A stretch of DNA of 64,000 nt from Paractinoplanes abujensis (GTDB lineage Bacteria; Actinomycetota; Actinomycetes; Mycobacteriales; Micromonosporaceae), in the NCBI RefSeq assembly GCF_014204895.1, contig NZ_JACHMF010000001.1:62001-126000 (forward strand), in the 5' to 3' direction. The position numbers and the translations under genes are program-made. Shown here piece by piece: positions 17,495-26,705 of this stretch. Positions within the stretch are counted from its first letter, which is position 1; every line of letters starts with the position of its first letter. The notes beneath the pieces are model-generated. The model saw only the letters and a list, made by a program, of their open reading frames with translations, made no database searches and was not told where the DNA came from.

Positions 17495-19135
17495 TCAACT
17501 ATCTCTTAGCAGGACCGGCTCCTCGGTCAGGGCCAGGGCCGAGCCCGGCCGCACCGGCGCCGACGTCCCGTCCAGGCGGTGCACCGACGCCACCTCCGAA
17601 CCGGTGGTTATGGTCGCCGTGCCGTTGTGAGTCCAGGCGATGCTCGCCGCCGTGCGGCGGTTCCCGTCGGGCACGGTGAAGTCGCATTGCCAGGCCTGGG
17701 CCGGCAGGTTCATGGCCTCGCCGTGACCGCAGGCGTGCACCTCGGCGCCGGCCAGCCAGCGCTGCAGCCGTTCCACCGCTCGGGCCGCCGGGGTCGGCGT
17801 GCCTCCGTCGGCTTGCAGGACGATGGGTACCTTGGTGCCGCCCCAGTTGTAGAAATACATGCGTTCCAGGTATGTCTCCCGGGCCAGCAACCCGACCAGG
17901 AAGAAGCGCACCGCGTGGTTGCGGGCGGTCATCTCGTCGAGCCGTCCCTGCAGCGGGATCGAATACATCGTTCCGGTGTTCCAGACCCGCGGGTGCACGC
18001 CCGCACCGTGCAGGATGCGGTCCACGACGCCGGTCAGCTCGAGCATCGTTTCGGGCGGGTCGGCGGCGCTGCGCTGGTGCAGCTTGATGCCGGCGACGTC
18101 GCAGTGGTCGTACCCGCGCAGCTCGGCGAAGCGGCGCAGCACCTCGCGCCCCTCGGGCGTCCACAGGTTTCCCATGCCCGGGCAGACCACCAGCGCGCCA
18201 GGGTCTGCCACGTCGATGATGCGGGCGGCCCGGCGGGTCATCTCGACCAGGGTGGTGACGTCGCCGTTGAAGAAGCGCGCGTCATTGGCCAGGTTCCAGA
18301 GCTCGTACGCCTCGATCCGGCCCGCGTACCGCCGGGCCAGCGCACGGATGAAAGCGTCCCAGTGCGCCAAGTCGTCGGGCGGCGCGGCGCGGGCGTCCTC
18401 GGGATAGGGGGCTCGCGGCGCGGCCGGCGCGGCCCAGCCCGGCGTGCCGCCGATCACGAACAGCACGGGCAGACCGGCCTGCTCGGCGCCCCGGACGTGC
18501 CCGTCGAGCAGCTTCCAGTCGAACACGCCGCGCCGGGGTTGCAGGGCGGCCCACACGGTTCCGCTGTCCCACAGACGCACCGCGCCGACGTCGAAGCCGG
18601 GCATGGCGCCGGTGGTGCTGTTGATGGTGACGCCGAAGAGCGTCTCGTCCACCGGCTCGGCCGGCAGCGTCCAGGTCGGCCCGCTGATCCACTGGAGGCG
18701 CCGGTTGTCCGGCTCGGTCGTGGCCCTCGCGCCGGTCAGCACCGGCAGGCCGTTGAGCACCGCGAAGACCACGATGAGCAGGCCGGTGGCGTAGGCGGCG
18801 GCGAAGGGCCGGCGGGGACGCGCGATCGGTGGCCCGGCCGCGATCATCGGCGGCGGCGTAGGCGTGGGCGTGGGCTCGGGCGGCGGCGTGGTGGAAACAG
18901 CCCGTGACCAGGCTTGGTAGAGCCGATCGATCTCGCTGCGGTCGGCTCGGGTGGCCCGCGCGATCCGTTCTACGGTGGCGAAGTCGGCCGGCACCGAGGA
19001 ACCGGTGCAATAGCGGTGAACGGCCGACTTGCTCAGGTTCACCCGGCGGCCGAGGCCCTGATAGCTGCACCCGCTGCGGTCCTTCAGCCCGGTCAGCAGC
19101 ACGCCGAGCTCCGCCTGGGCTTCGTTCCGCGCCAT
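17495..19135 (-). CDS. HTH-TM-glycosidase-like protein lacking catalytic glutamates
   Basis: Residues 1-75 form a cytoplasmic XRE-type helix-turn-helix, typical of actinomycete HTH proteins. A Pro/Thr linker (83-96) follows, then one membrane segment (about 112-133), then an outer domain of about 400 residues resembling TIM-barrel glycoside hydrolases (GH5/GH39 type). The usual acid/base motif WNEP is replaced by WNLAN (Leu at 282). The usual nucleophile motif TExG is replaced by WNTGT (Gly at 388). The outer part is therefore probably a non-catalytic sugar or cell-wall sensor linked to a DNA-binding domain. An inverted repeat CCCCCGTC-N6-GACGGGGG (19147-19168) just upstream of the ATG could be its own operator. 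The architecture is clear and the role inferred. Confidence 0.75.
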   Translation of the reverse strand: MARNEAQAELGVLLTGLKDRSGCSYQGLGRRVNLSKSAVHRYCTGSSVPADFATVERIARATRADRSEIDRLYQAWSRAVSTTPPPEPTPTPTPPPMIAAGPPIARPRRPFAAAYATGLLIVVFAVLNGLPVLTGARATTEPDNRRLQWISGPTWTLPAEPVDETLFGVTINSTTGAMPGFDVGAVRLWDSGTVWAALQPRRGVFDWKLLDGHVRGAEQAGLPVLFVIGGTPGWAAPAAPRAPYPEDARAAPPDDLAHWDAFIRALARRYAGRIEAYELWNLANDARFFNGDVTTLVEMTRRAARIIDVADPGALVVCPGMGNLWTPEGREVLRRFAELRGYDHCDVAGIKLHQRSAADPPETMLELTGVVDRILHGAGVHPRVWNTGTMYSIPLQGRLDEMTARNHAVRFFLVGLLARETYLERMYFYNWGGTKVPIVLQADGGTPTPAARAVERLQRWLAGAEVHACGHGEAMNLPAQAWQCDFTVPDGNRRTAASIAWTHNGTATITTGSEVASVHRLDGTSAPVRPGSALALTEEPVLLRDS

Positions 19136-19216
19136 GACCCCCGCCCCCCCCGTCGGTCGCGACGGGGGTCATGGTATCGACAGCTGTCACACGGAAGCGG
19201 TCGGGAAATTGTCAGA

Positions 19217-19693
19217 TCAGCACGTGTAACTCACGATGGAGACGAACGAGCCGTCGCCCACCTTCACCCACATGCTGGTGCTCGAGCCCTGCCGGTTGTA
19301 GACGGTCTCGCCGCCGCCGTTCCAGCGGGCCACCACGCGGCATCCCCGAAGCACCCGGAAGCCGTCCGTGTCGTAGTAGTAGTAACTGCTCGACGAGTCG
19401 GAGCGGGGCCCGATCGTCGTGTGCGCGTTCCAGTTGCTGGCCGTCCAGCCGTTCGAAGCGCAGGTCAGTGTCTCGCGATAAATGAAGGCGGCGCCGATTG
19501 TGCCGTTCCAGCAGTTCGTGATCGCGATCGACGAGCTGGCCAGATTGGTGACGGTGCCGCCGCAGTACGGAACGTGGTTGGCGCAGCCGCCCGCCGCGGC
19601 CGGCCCGGCCGTCCCCACGACCCCCACCGCCGCCGCGCCCACGGCGGCCGACACTCCCGCGCCGATCTTCATGAGCAGTCGCTTCTTCTGCAT
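19217..19693 (-). CDS. Small secreted cysteine-containing protein
   Basis: The ATG at 19693 follows GGAGGAGCC, so the longer in-frame start further up is rejected. The 158-residue product has a basic N-terminus, a hydrophobic core and an AAA-like cleavage region near residue 34, indicating export. The mature part is rich in Ser, Thr, Trp and Tyr with five or six cysteines and a run of tyrosines. No known domain was recognised. It lies beside the membrane-bound HTH protein and might be under its control, but this is a guess. Confidence 0.7.
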   Translation of the reverse strand: MQKKRLLMKIGAGVSAAVGAAAVGVVGTAGPAAAGGCANHVPYCGGTVTNLASSSIAITNCWNGTIGAAFIYRETLTCASNGWTASNWNAHTTIGPRSDSSSSYYYYDTDGFRVLRGCRVVARWNGGGETVYNRQGSSTSMWVKVGDGSFVSIVSYTC

Positions 19694-19800
19694 GGCTCCT
19701 CCGGTGTCTCGAACGACGTTGCCGGCCGAGCATCGCAACGCCACCGGGACCGCGACAGGCATGCGGCCACACCCGGGACGGCAGGGACGTTTCCCCTAAC

Positions 19801-20010
19801 GTGAGCTGCAGAAACGCCGCAACCTGGGACGCGTCACACGTAGCCACGCATCACGCGATCACTGGGCACGTCATCGCGATCGAAGGCGATCGGGCGACCA
19901 TCCACGCGTACGTTCGCGCGGAGCACTGGGCGGCCGGCACGGATCGGTGTCTGGTGGTCGGGTTCTACGACAACGAGGCGGTGCGCACCGACCAGGGCCG
20001 GCGACTTGGC
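19801..20010 (+). pseudogene. NTF2/SnoaL-like fragment
   Basis: The frame encodes HHAITGHVIAIEGDRATIHAY and VVGFYDNEAVRTDQG, which match the core strands of SnoaL/NTF2-like proteins. The first half of the domain and the last strand (GWR... continuation) are missing or out of frame. This is a gene remnant in the gap before hflX. The rest of 19694-20281 shows nothing else. Confidence 0.45.
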
Positions 20011-20281
20011 TTGGCCGGTCGGCGCCCAGAACAAGGCCTCGGTGGCGGGGCTGCGTGCGGAGCGTTAATCGTTTGGTCGGTGTCGGCCCCGGCCGAGGGA
20101 CATGGGCTGCCGGACCTGGTGCCTGTGCGGTGCGGAGCCAGTGCGTAAGGAAACCGGAAGACCGACCTCGGCGTGAACCGGTTGGGTTGCGCAGAGCTGG
20201 TTGACGGGGCTGACCATCTGTTGCATAGGGGCACCCCAGGTGGGTAGCCCATCGCGCACATTTTGACGAACGGAGGACGTC

Positions 20282-21460
20282 ATGGCAGGCGCGTGGCTGC
20301 TCGGATCGCAGAGCTCGGACACCCCGGACGAACCACCTCGTGCGGTGTTGATCGCTGTCGTCCAGGACGATCGGGCCGACGACGGCGCGCCGGGTACGCC
20401 GACCTCGTTGCGCGAGTTGGAGCGGCTGGCCGACACCGACGGCTTGGTCGTGGTGGACACCCTCGTGCAGGGCCGCGACCGGCCGGATCCGGCGACCTAC
20501 GTCGGTTCGGGCAAGGCGGCCGAGGTGGCCGCGGCGGTCGAGCGGTGCCGCGGCCAGGTAGTGATCGCCGACGGTGAACTGACCCCGGGTCAGGCGCGGA
20601 ACCTGCAAGACGCGGTGGGTGTGCCCGTGGTGGACCGTACTGCCTTGATCCTGGACATCTTCGCCGGGCACGCCCGCACGAGTGAGGGCCGGTTGCAGGT
20701 GGAGCTGGCGCAGATCGCCTATCAACTTCCGCGGTTGCAGGGGGCCGGGCGCACGATGTCGCGGGTCGGTGGTGGGCGGGTGGTCGGCGGGGCCGGCATG
20801 GGTGTGCGTGGTCCCGGTGAGATGCGGCTGGAGATTCAGCGCCGCCGTTTGCGCCGGCGGGCGGCCGGTCTGCGCGAGCGGGTGGCCGAGTTGGGCCGGC
20901 GGCGGGACCGCACGCAGCAGCGACGTACCCGTAACCAGGTGCCCTCGGTGGCGATCACCGGCTACACCAACGCGGGCAAGTCGGCGTTGCTGAACCGGCT
21001 CTCCGGCGCGGATGCGCCGGCGCGGGACGTCCTGTTCGCCACCCTGGACCCGACGGTGCGCCGGGTGACCGCCCAGGGGCTCCGGTTCACGCTCACCGAC
21101 ACGGTGGGCTTCGTGCGGAACCTGCCGCATCAGCTCGTCGAGGCGTTCCGGTCGACGTTGGAGGAGGTCACCCGGGCCGATCTGGCGCTGCACGTCGTCG
21201 ATGCGTCGGCGGCTGATGCGCTCGGTCAGATCGCGACCGTCCGTGAGGTGCTGCGGGAGATCGGCGCGGGGGAGGTACCGGAGCTGCTCGTGCTCAACAA
21301 GATCGACATCGCGTCGCCGGAGACGGTGGCCGCCCTGCGCCGGGCGTACCCGGATGCCTTGCGGGTTTCCGCCTTGACCGGCGCCGGTGCCGGCGAGTTG
21401 CGCGACGCCCTGGCCGACCGCCTCCGCGAGGTGACGAGGACCGAGCTCGCCGCGTCGTGA
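20282..21460 (+). CDS. hflX: GTPase HflX, ribosome rescue/splitting factor
   Basis: This 392-residue protein has the HflX N-terminal domain (TYVGSGKAAEV, DGELTPGQARNLQ), the glycine-rich region GGGRVVGGAGMGVRGPGE, and a GTPase domain with GYTNAGKS (G1), DTVGF (G3) and NKID (G4). HflX binds and splits stalled or heat-damaged ribosomes; in actinobacteria a homologue contributes to macrolide tolerance. GGAGG precedes the ATG by six bases. It is somewhat shorter than usual at the N-terminus (some actinobacterial HflX proteins exceed 450 residues), but all core domains are present. Confidence 0.93.
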   Translation: MAGAWLLGSQSSDTPDEPPRAVLIAVVQDDRADDGAPGTPTSLRELERLADTDGLVVVDTLVQGRDRPDPATYVGSGKAAEVAAAVERCRGQVVIADGELTPGQARNLQDAVGVPVVDRTALILDIFAGHARTSEGRLQVELAQIAYQLPRLQGAGRTMSRVGGGRVVGGAGMGVRGPGEMRLEIQRRRLRRRAAGLRERVAELGRRRDRTQQRRTRNQVPSVAITGYTNAGKSALLNRLSGADAPARDVLFATLDPTVRRVTAQGLRFTLTDTVGFVRNLPHQLVEAFRSTLEEVTRADLALHVVDASAADALGQIATVREVLREIGAGEVPELLVLNKIDIASPETVAALRRAYPDALRVSALTGAGAGELRDALADRLREVTRTELAAS

Positions 21461-21582
21461 TCCTGAAACGTCGAAGACGAGGCCACGGAGGCCGAGGCAT
21501 GCGCATCGCTGGAGAGAATCGAAGAAGGGGTACGGGAAACGGTCGGCCGATGATCGAGGGAGCGCATGCCGAACCTCGGTGA

Positions 21583-21730
21583 ACCACAAGCCGGCCCCTG
21601 GTCAGCCGGTTGCGCCGATCGGGCTACGACGTCACCTACCAGGAGTTCCATGGCGGGTCACGAGGTGCCCGGCGACATTGTCCGACAGGCGTCGGCGTGG
21701 CTGTCTCAGACGGCTGGACCCGACCGATGA
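21583..21730 (+). pseudogene. C-terminal remnant of an alpha/beta-hydrolase
   Basis: The segment LRRSGYDVTYQEFHGG followed, after a one-base shift, by GHEVPGDIVRQASAWLSQ matches the last strand and catalytic-His region of esterase/phospholipase-like alpha/beta-hydrolases. An extra T in GGGTCAC explains the shift. The rest of the gene is gone. Confidence 0.45.
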
Positions 21731-21753
21731 GCGCCGGCGCGAGCACCATCCGG

Positions 21754-21975
21754 TCAGCGGGCGGCGTCGGGATGCCCTGGCATGCTGGAGCCGCCCCCGC
21801 TGCTTCCGGAGGCGCCGCCCGCCATACCGGAGCCGTCCGACTCGGTGACGATGTCGCTGTCCGGCATGCCGGGCACCCGGCGGTCGGTCTCCACCTGGGT
21901 GAGCGGTGCGCCTTCCTCCTGCTTGGCCGCCGGGTCGATGGGCAGTTCACCGTCGCGATTCCCCTGATGCGTCAT
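21754..21975 (-). CDS. Small disordered hypothetical protein
   Basis: A 73-residue hydrophilic product rich in Gly, Ser and Asp, with the segment VPGMPDSDIVTESDG, looks like small unannotated actinomycete proteins. It starts ATG at 21975 with only a weak ribosome site. It lies on the same strand and just downstream of the kinase gene at 22004, so it may be the last gene of the polyol operon. No function is known. Confidence 0.5.
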   Translation of the reverse strand: MTHQGNRDGELPIDPAAKQEEGAPLTQVETDRRVPGMPDSDIVTESDGSGMAGGASGSSGGGSSMPGHPDAAR

Positions 21976-22003
21976 GCCGCGCGCGTACCCGCACGGCTCT
22001 TCT

Positions 22004-22645
22004 TCATGCGGTCAGCTCAGCTGTCGCGGTGACGATCAGATCGGCTCGGTCGCGGGTGGAGGCGACGAGACGGGCGTTGGCCTCGTCGGAGCGTGACACC
22101 CAGGCGCGGGCGGCGTCCGGCGGTTTGCCGTACGAGACGTGCCGCCGGATCAACCGTTCGACCCGGGTCTGGTCGTCCACCTCGACGTACCACACCTGGT
22201 CGAGCATCGGCCGCACGCGTTCCCACCCGCCGTCGCGAGCCAGCAGATAGTTGCCTTCAGTGACCACCAACGGGACCTCGTGGTCGACCCGGATCGCTGC
22301 GGCCACCGGTTCGTCGAGGTTGCGGTCGAAGCGGGGCGCGTAGACGGTGGCCGGTCCGTTGTCGCGCAGCCGTCCCAGCAGGGCGAGGTAGCCGTCCACG
22401 TCGAAGGTGTCGAGGGCGCCCTTGCGGTCCGCACGGTGCAGGCGCTGCAGTTGGGCGTTGGCCAGGTGGAAGCCGTCCATCGGCACCAGCACCGCGGCGG
22501 GGGTGAGCGCGTCGACGATCCGGGCGGCGAGGGTCGATTTACCGGCGCCCGGCGCCCCGGTCAGGCCGAGGAGCTGCCGCGGCCCGGCGGTCATCCGCCG
22601 AGCCGCGGCCACGAGCTCGCTGAACAGCGGCCGGCCGGTGGTCAT
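22004..22645 (-). CDS. P-loop nucleoside/sugar kinase
   Basis: This 213-residue kinase of the uridine kinase/PanK-like superfamily has Walker A GAPGAGKSTLA near residue 31, the MDGFH motif, and a basic lid region (RVERLIRRHV). Relatives include bacterial fructose or ribulose kinases and enzymes annotated as nucleoside/nucleotide kinase family. Its ATG overlaps the stop of the HAD gene by ATGA. In this operon it likely phosphorylates the ketose made by the polyol dehydrogenase. The superfamily is firm and the substrate inferred. Confidence 0.82.
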   Translation of the reverse strand: MTTGRPLFSELVAAARRMTAGPRQLLGLTGAPGAGKSTLAARIVDALTPAAVLVPMDGFHLANAQLQRLHRADRKGALDTFDVDGYLALLGRLRDNGPATVYAPRFDRNLDEPVAAAIRVDHEVPLVVTEGNYLLARDGGWERVRPMLDQVWYVEVDDQTRVERLIRRHVSYGKPPDAARAWVSRSDEANARLVASTRDRADLIVTATAELTA

Positions 22646-23388
22646 GACCGGATCCTGGTGTCGAGAAGGAGTGCGGACAGTTCGTCCCACGACTCGATGA
22701 CGACCTCGGCGCCGGCCCCGGTGAGGGCTTGCCGGCGCTCGTCGCGCTCGGGTACCGGTACGAAGGTCAGGTTGCCGGCCGTGGCGATACCGGCCGCGAC
22801 GGCGGACTGGGCGCCGGGCACGGAGTCCTCGACGGCCAGGGCTTGCCCGACCGGTACCCCCAGTTGCTCGGCGGCGTGCAGGTAGACCGCCGGGTCGGGT
22901 TTGCTGGTCGGCGTCGGGAGCGAGTCCTCCGCGCTGTACCGGCACTCGGACGGGATCAGGTCGGCGAGTCCGGTGGCACGGAAGGACGCGTCGAGCCGGG
23001 ACAGCGCACTGGAGCTGACTGCCGCCAGCCGGTAGTGACCGGCGAGGCGGCGCAACGGTTCGAGAACCGCCGGGTCCGGTCGCAGCACCCGGCCCAGGTG
23101 AGCGCTGACCACCTTCTTCTCCTCGGCCACCCAGTCGTCCAGCACGGTGGGAGCCACCTGCACTCCGTTCGCGGCGGCCAGGTCGACCGCGGTCGTCCGG
23201 AAATTCTTGCCGGTGGTGGTGGCGAGCAGATACTCCGGCGTGTACCTCTCCTCGATCCCGAGCGAGGCGAGGAACTGGTTGGTGACCTCGGCGGACGCGT
23301 CGAAGGCCGGTGCCTCCGAGGGGAAGAGGTTGCCGTCGGCGTCCAGAAGCAGGACGCGCAGGCGGTCCGGGTCCGGCCAAGCGGTCAT
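22642..23388 (-). CDS. HAD-superfamily phosphatase/phosphomutase
   Basis: This 248-residue haloacid dehalogenase-type hydrolase has the nucleophile motif LLLDADGNLF, a helical cap, the motif II Ser in AVSSSALS, the lysine of SKPDPAVY and the acidic motif VEDSVPGAQSA. It should act on a small sugar phosphate. It overlaps the dehydrogenase stop and the kinase start, each by four bases, so all three are translationally coupled. Confidence 0.85.
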   Translation of the reverse strand: MTAWPDPDRLRVLLLDADGNLFPSEAPAFDASAEVTNQFLASLGIEERYTPEYLLATTTGKNFRTTAVDLAAANGVQVAPTVLDDWVAEEKKVVSAHLGRVLRPDPAVLEPLRRLAGHYRLAAVSSSALSRLDASFRATGLADLIPSECRYSAEDSLPTPTSKPDPAVYLHAAEQLGVPVGQALAVEDSVPGAQSAVAAGIATAGNLTFVPVPERDERRQALTGAGAEVVIESWDELSALLLDTRIRS

Positions 23389-24890
23389 CGGGCGCCCCCG
23401 CTCACGGCCAGCCAGGTCTCGATGGTGTCCCGGGGACCGGCTCGCAGCGCCTCGGAAGCGACGTGCAGGTCACGGACGAACGACGCGTCGTCGGCCAGGT
23501 CGCCGAACACGTCACGTACGGTCAGCAACGGCCGGGGATCGGCGTCCTCCTGCCGGGCCAGCGCGACGAACTCGTCCCGGCGAGGGCCTTCGACGTCGAT
23601 CGGTTCGCCGGCGTAGTCGTGGCCCTGCAGGTAGCGGAACCAGCCGGCGACGGCGAGGGTCAGCATCGGCGCCGGCCGCCCCGCGGCCCGCGTCTCGATG
23701 ATCGACGGCAGCAGATAGGAGGGCACTTTGGTCGAACCGCGTCGGCAGAGCCGGCTGAGCTGGTCCGCCATCTCGGGGTTCGCGAGCCGCTCCAGCAGCG
23801 ATTTCTTGTACGCGCTGAGATCGATGCCGTCGACGCGCGGCAGCAACGGCGTCACCTCGTCGATCAGGGCCGCGATGTAGGCGGCGTAGGCGGGGTCGGC
23901 CATCACCTCCGCGGTGGTGCGGTGCCCGGCCAGGTAGCCGAGGTAGCCCAGCGCGCAGTGGCTGGCGTTGAGCAGCCGCTTCTTGGTCAGCTCGTACGGG
24001 GCGACGTCGGCCACGTACTGCACTCCGACCTCGTCCAAGGGTGGCCGGTCGTTGCAGAAGACGTCTTCGATGACCCACTGGCTGAACGGCTCGGTGATGA
24101 CCGGCCAGCGATCGTCGACGCCGAGCGACCGTACGATCCGGTCACGTTCCTCCGGGGTGGTCTCCGGGGTGATCCGGTCGACCATGCTGGCCGGGAACGC
24201 CACGTTGTCCTCGATCCAGCGCGCCAGCTCGGAATCGCGAAGCTGCGCGAACGACACGACCATGGTGCGAGCCGCCGTGCCATTGCTGGGAATGTTGTCG
24301 CAGGACAGAACGGTGAACGGCGCGACCCCCGCCGCACGGCGCCGGTCGAGTGCCTCGACAAGGTAGCCGAAAACCGTGTCGGGCCGTCCCGGGTCCTCCA
24401 GCTCGGCCGCCACCAGCGGGTCGTCGTCGGAGAAGTCCCCGTCCGGGTTCAGCAGGTAGCCGCTACCGGTGATGGTCAGGGTGACCAGCTTCGTCGCCGG
24501 ATCGCTCAGCGTCTGGAGCACGGCCTCGCGCTGGTCGGGTGCGAACAGGTAGGTGCCCATCACGCCGACTACCCGCGCGGTGGTGCCGTGCGCGCCTCGA
24601 GCGACGACCAGGTAGAGGCAGTCCTGCGCGCGCATCACCTCGCCCATCTCGGGCCGGTGCAGTCCCACACCGGTCAGGCCCCACCCGTCGGCCAGGCCCC
24701 GGCGGGCGAGTTCGTCGAAGTACACCGCCTGGTGGGCGCGGTGGAAACCACCGACGCCGAAGTGGACGACGCCGGACCGCAGCGCGGCACGGTCGTAACC
24801 CGGAGCGTCGACGCCTTCCGGCAGCGAGACGAGCGCGGCCGCCGTCAACGCAACCGGGTCGGCGGCGGTGGAGATGTCATAGGAGGTCAT
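23385..24890 (-). CDS. Mannitol/polyol 2-dehydrogenase (long-chain)
   Basis: This 501-residue member of the mannitol dehydrogenase family has an N-terminal NAD-binding region (VHFGVGGFHRAHQAVYFDEL) and the family catalytic signature KKRLLNASHCALGYLG (Lys, Asn and His). It oxidises mannitol, arabitol or a similar polyol to a ketose. ATG 24890 was chosen over a longer upstream frame because AAGGGA precedes it and the family begins here. It heads an operon with HAD and kinase genes. The exact polyol is not visible from sequence. Confidence 0.88.
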   Translation of the reverse strand: MTSYDISTAADPVALTAAALVSLPEGVDAPGYDRAALRSGVVHFGVGGFHRAHQAVYFDELARRGLADGWGLTGVGLHRPEMGEVMRAQDCLYLVVARGAHGTTARVVGVMGTYLFAPDQREAVLQTLSDPATKLVTLTITGSGYLLNPDGDFSDDDPLVAAELEDPGRPDTVFGYLVEALDRRRAAGVAPFTVLSCDNIPSNGTAARTMVVSFAQLRDSELARWIEDNVAFPASMVDRITPETTPEERDRIVRSLGVDDRWPVITEPFSQWVIEDVFCNDRPPLDEVGVQYVADVAPYELTKKRLLNASHCALGYLGYLAGHRTTAEVMADPAYAAYIAALIDEVTPLLPRVDGIDLSAYKKSLLERLANPEMADQLSRLCRRGSTKVPSYLLPSIIETRAAGRPAPMLTLAVAGWFRYLQGHDYAGEPIDVEGPRRDEFVALARQEDADPRPLLTVRDVFGDLADDASFVRDLHVASEALRAGPRDTIETWLAVSGGAR

Positions 24891-25113
24891 CCGTGTCCCT
24901 TTTGATCTTTGGCCCGGGCACCCCAGCCCGCGGACAACCACGCGTCCGGAGGGCTGCGCAAGCCGGACCGATTGACGAGCACGAAGCTGCGATACGGCGG
25001 CGGGGACGCTGCCTTCTTGACAGTCCCGGTGAGCGTCGTGGCTTCCCTGGCGCCAGGCTGACAAACTTGGCATTGGTACGGCGGGCGAACGGTGCCGGTG
25101 GGAGCCGTCCGGA

Positions 25114-26154
25114 TCAGGTTGCCGTCTGCCGGGCCGCGGTGACTGGCTCGATGCGCGAAGACTCGTCAGGTGTTCGCCGCAGGTTTCGCAGCACGGAAGT
25201 CACCACTTCGCCGGGGCGCGTGCGCCGGCCCAGGAGGCGGGTGAACATACTGTGCCGCAGCACCCGGCCGGGGTAGCTGCCGTGTACCTGACCGGGGCCG
25301 TCGATGGGGTTGTCCACGTTGTCGGTGCCGTTGTCCGGGCGGCTCGTGCGCTGGGTTTCCACGCCGAGGCGGCGGATCGACATCAGTGCGTCGGTCAGGG
25401 CGGGCGACAGGCGCTGCCCGAGGAGGAATCCCACCGCCGCCCCGCCGACCGGGATCTCCCGCCGCGGGTGCGTCGCCGCGTACACGATGGTGTCGGCGAC
25501 GAGCTCCGGGGCGTACACCGGGGGTGGGGGTTTGACCATGGCGCCCAGCTTGCTGCGAGCGTGCTCGAAGAACGGTGTGTCGATCGACGCCGGCAGAACA
25601 GTCGTGACCGCGATCGGCGTACCCTCCTGCGCCATCTCCATCCGCAAACAGTCGTAGAACGCGCGCAGGGCGAACTTGCTCGCCGTGTACGGGCCGTGCA
25701 GCGGAACCGCCCGTACCCCCTCCACGGAGGCGACGCCGATGATCGTCCCGCCGCCGGAGCGCCGCAGGGCCGGCATAGCGGCGTGTACGCCATGCACCTG
25801 GCCGAGGAAGTTGACGCGCATGACGCGGTCGAACTCGGCGTCGGTGATGTCCTCGACGCGGCCCCACACGCTGACCGCTGCGTTGTTCACCCACGTGTCG
25901 AGACGGCCGAAGTGCTGTTCCGCGGTATCGGCCAGGGCGCGTACCGCCACCGGGTCGCTGACGTCGGTCGGCACGGCGATTGCCGTGCCGCCTTTGAGGT
26001 GGATCTGCGCGGCCAGCACGTCGAGCGCTTCCTGATTGCGCGCGGCGCAGGCCACCTTCGCTCCCCGCTCGGCGAACGCGAAGGCGGTGGCCCGGCCGAT
26101 CCCGGTCGAGGCGCCGGTGATGACTACTACTTGTTCGGATATCGGTCTGGGCAT
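25114..26154 (-). CDS. SDR-family oxidoreductase with C-terminal extension
   Basis: This 346-residue short-chain dehydrogenase has TGASTGIG (cofactor binding), NNAA, and YTASK (catalytic Tyr and Lys). The core ends near residue 240. About 100 extra residues follow with a basic tail, as in many actinobacterial SDRs annotated only as general oxidoreductases. The substrate is unknown. It is in the same direction as small genes to its right, with no clear operon partner. Confidence 0.85.
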   Translation of the reverse strand: MPRPISEQVVVITGASTGIGRATAFAFAERGAKVACAARNQEALDVLAAQIHLKGGTAIAVPTDVSDPVAVRALADTAEQHFGRLDTWVNNAAVSVWGRVEDITDAEFDRVMRVNFLGQVHGVHAAMPALRRSGGGTIIGVASVEGVRAVPLHGPYTASKFALRAFYDCLRMEMAQEGTPIAVTTVLPASIDTPFFEHARSKLGAMVKPPPPVYAPELVADTIVYAATHPRREIPVGGAAVGFLLGQRLSPALTDALMSIRRLGVETQRTSRPDNGTDNVDNPIDGPGQVHGSYPGRVLRHSMFTRLLGRRTRPGEVVTSVLRNLRRTPDESSRIEPVTAARQTAT

Positions 26155-26197
26155 TGGTACGCCTCTCTGTCAGCGAAGATTTCGCTGAGCCGATCGG

Positions 26198-26533
26198 TCA
26201 GGGCGTTCGCTGATCAGGTGCCGCGATGTTCCGCGACGGGTCGGCGTCCGCATCGGCCGCCGGCCCGGGGACTCCGCCGGTCCGCGCTGACGAATCCGGC
26301 GTGTCCTGGTGTTCCTGCTTCGTGTGAGCGTCGCTGGCCATCACCGGGCGCACGGAACCGTCGTAGTTGTAGACCGTCCAGGTCTGGCCGCCGGACTCGC
26401 GGGTGGCGGCCGTGCGGATGTAGCGGTGGACGAGACCGTCGATCTCCAGTTCCACCAAGGCGCGGTCCACCCCGTCGATGACGTCCCCGTCGTGCGGGCC
26501 GCCCACCAGAATTACTTCTTCAGACTCCGTCAT
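26198..26533 (-). CDS. Hypothetical protein with VGGPHDG motif
   Basis: The product is 111 residues. The first 60 (EEVILVGGPHDGDVI, then a VHRYIRTA segment and TWTVYNYDGS) look like a compact beta-rich domain seen in small actinomycete proteins. The last 45 are a disordered acidic tail. The ATG is preceded by a weak GGGTGCC. The function is unknown. Confidence 0.6.
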   Translation of the reverse strand: MTESEEVILVGGPHDGDVIDGVDRALVELEIDGLVHRYIRTAATRESGGQTWTVYNYDGSVRPVMASDAHTKQEHQDTPDSSARTGGVPGPAADADADPSRNIAAPDQRTP

Positions 26534-26705
26534 GGCACCCGCCTACCCCGACATCGGCTGTTGATGTGTGCCGGTTCGCCGTCTCGGTCCGCTGGTCCGA
26601 TCGGCCGGGTCGCTGTGGCTTTCGCGGGCGGGGTTGCCCGGGCCGGGCGCGCCGTCTTGCTGAACGCGCTCTGTCGGACAGCAAAGCGGAGATGCGCTTC
26701 CCGGG

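Noticed and set aside
17133..17509. Small genes on either strand just right of the island
   Set aside because: Competing short frames without ribosome sites or motifs; listed only as uncertain.
17579..18907. A 442-codon plus-strand frame
   Set aside because: It is antisense to the HTH-TM-glycosidase-like gene and has shadow-like composition.
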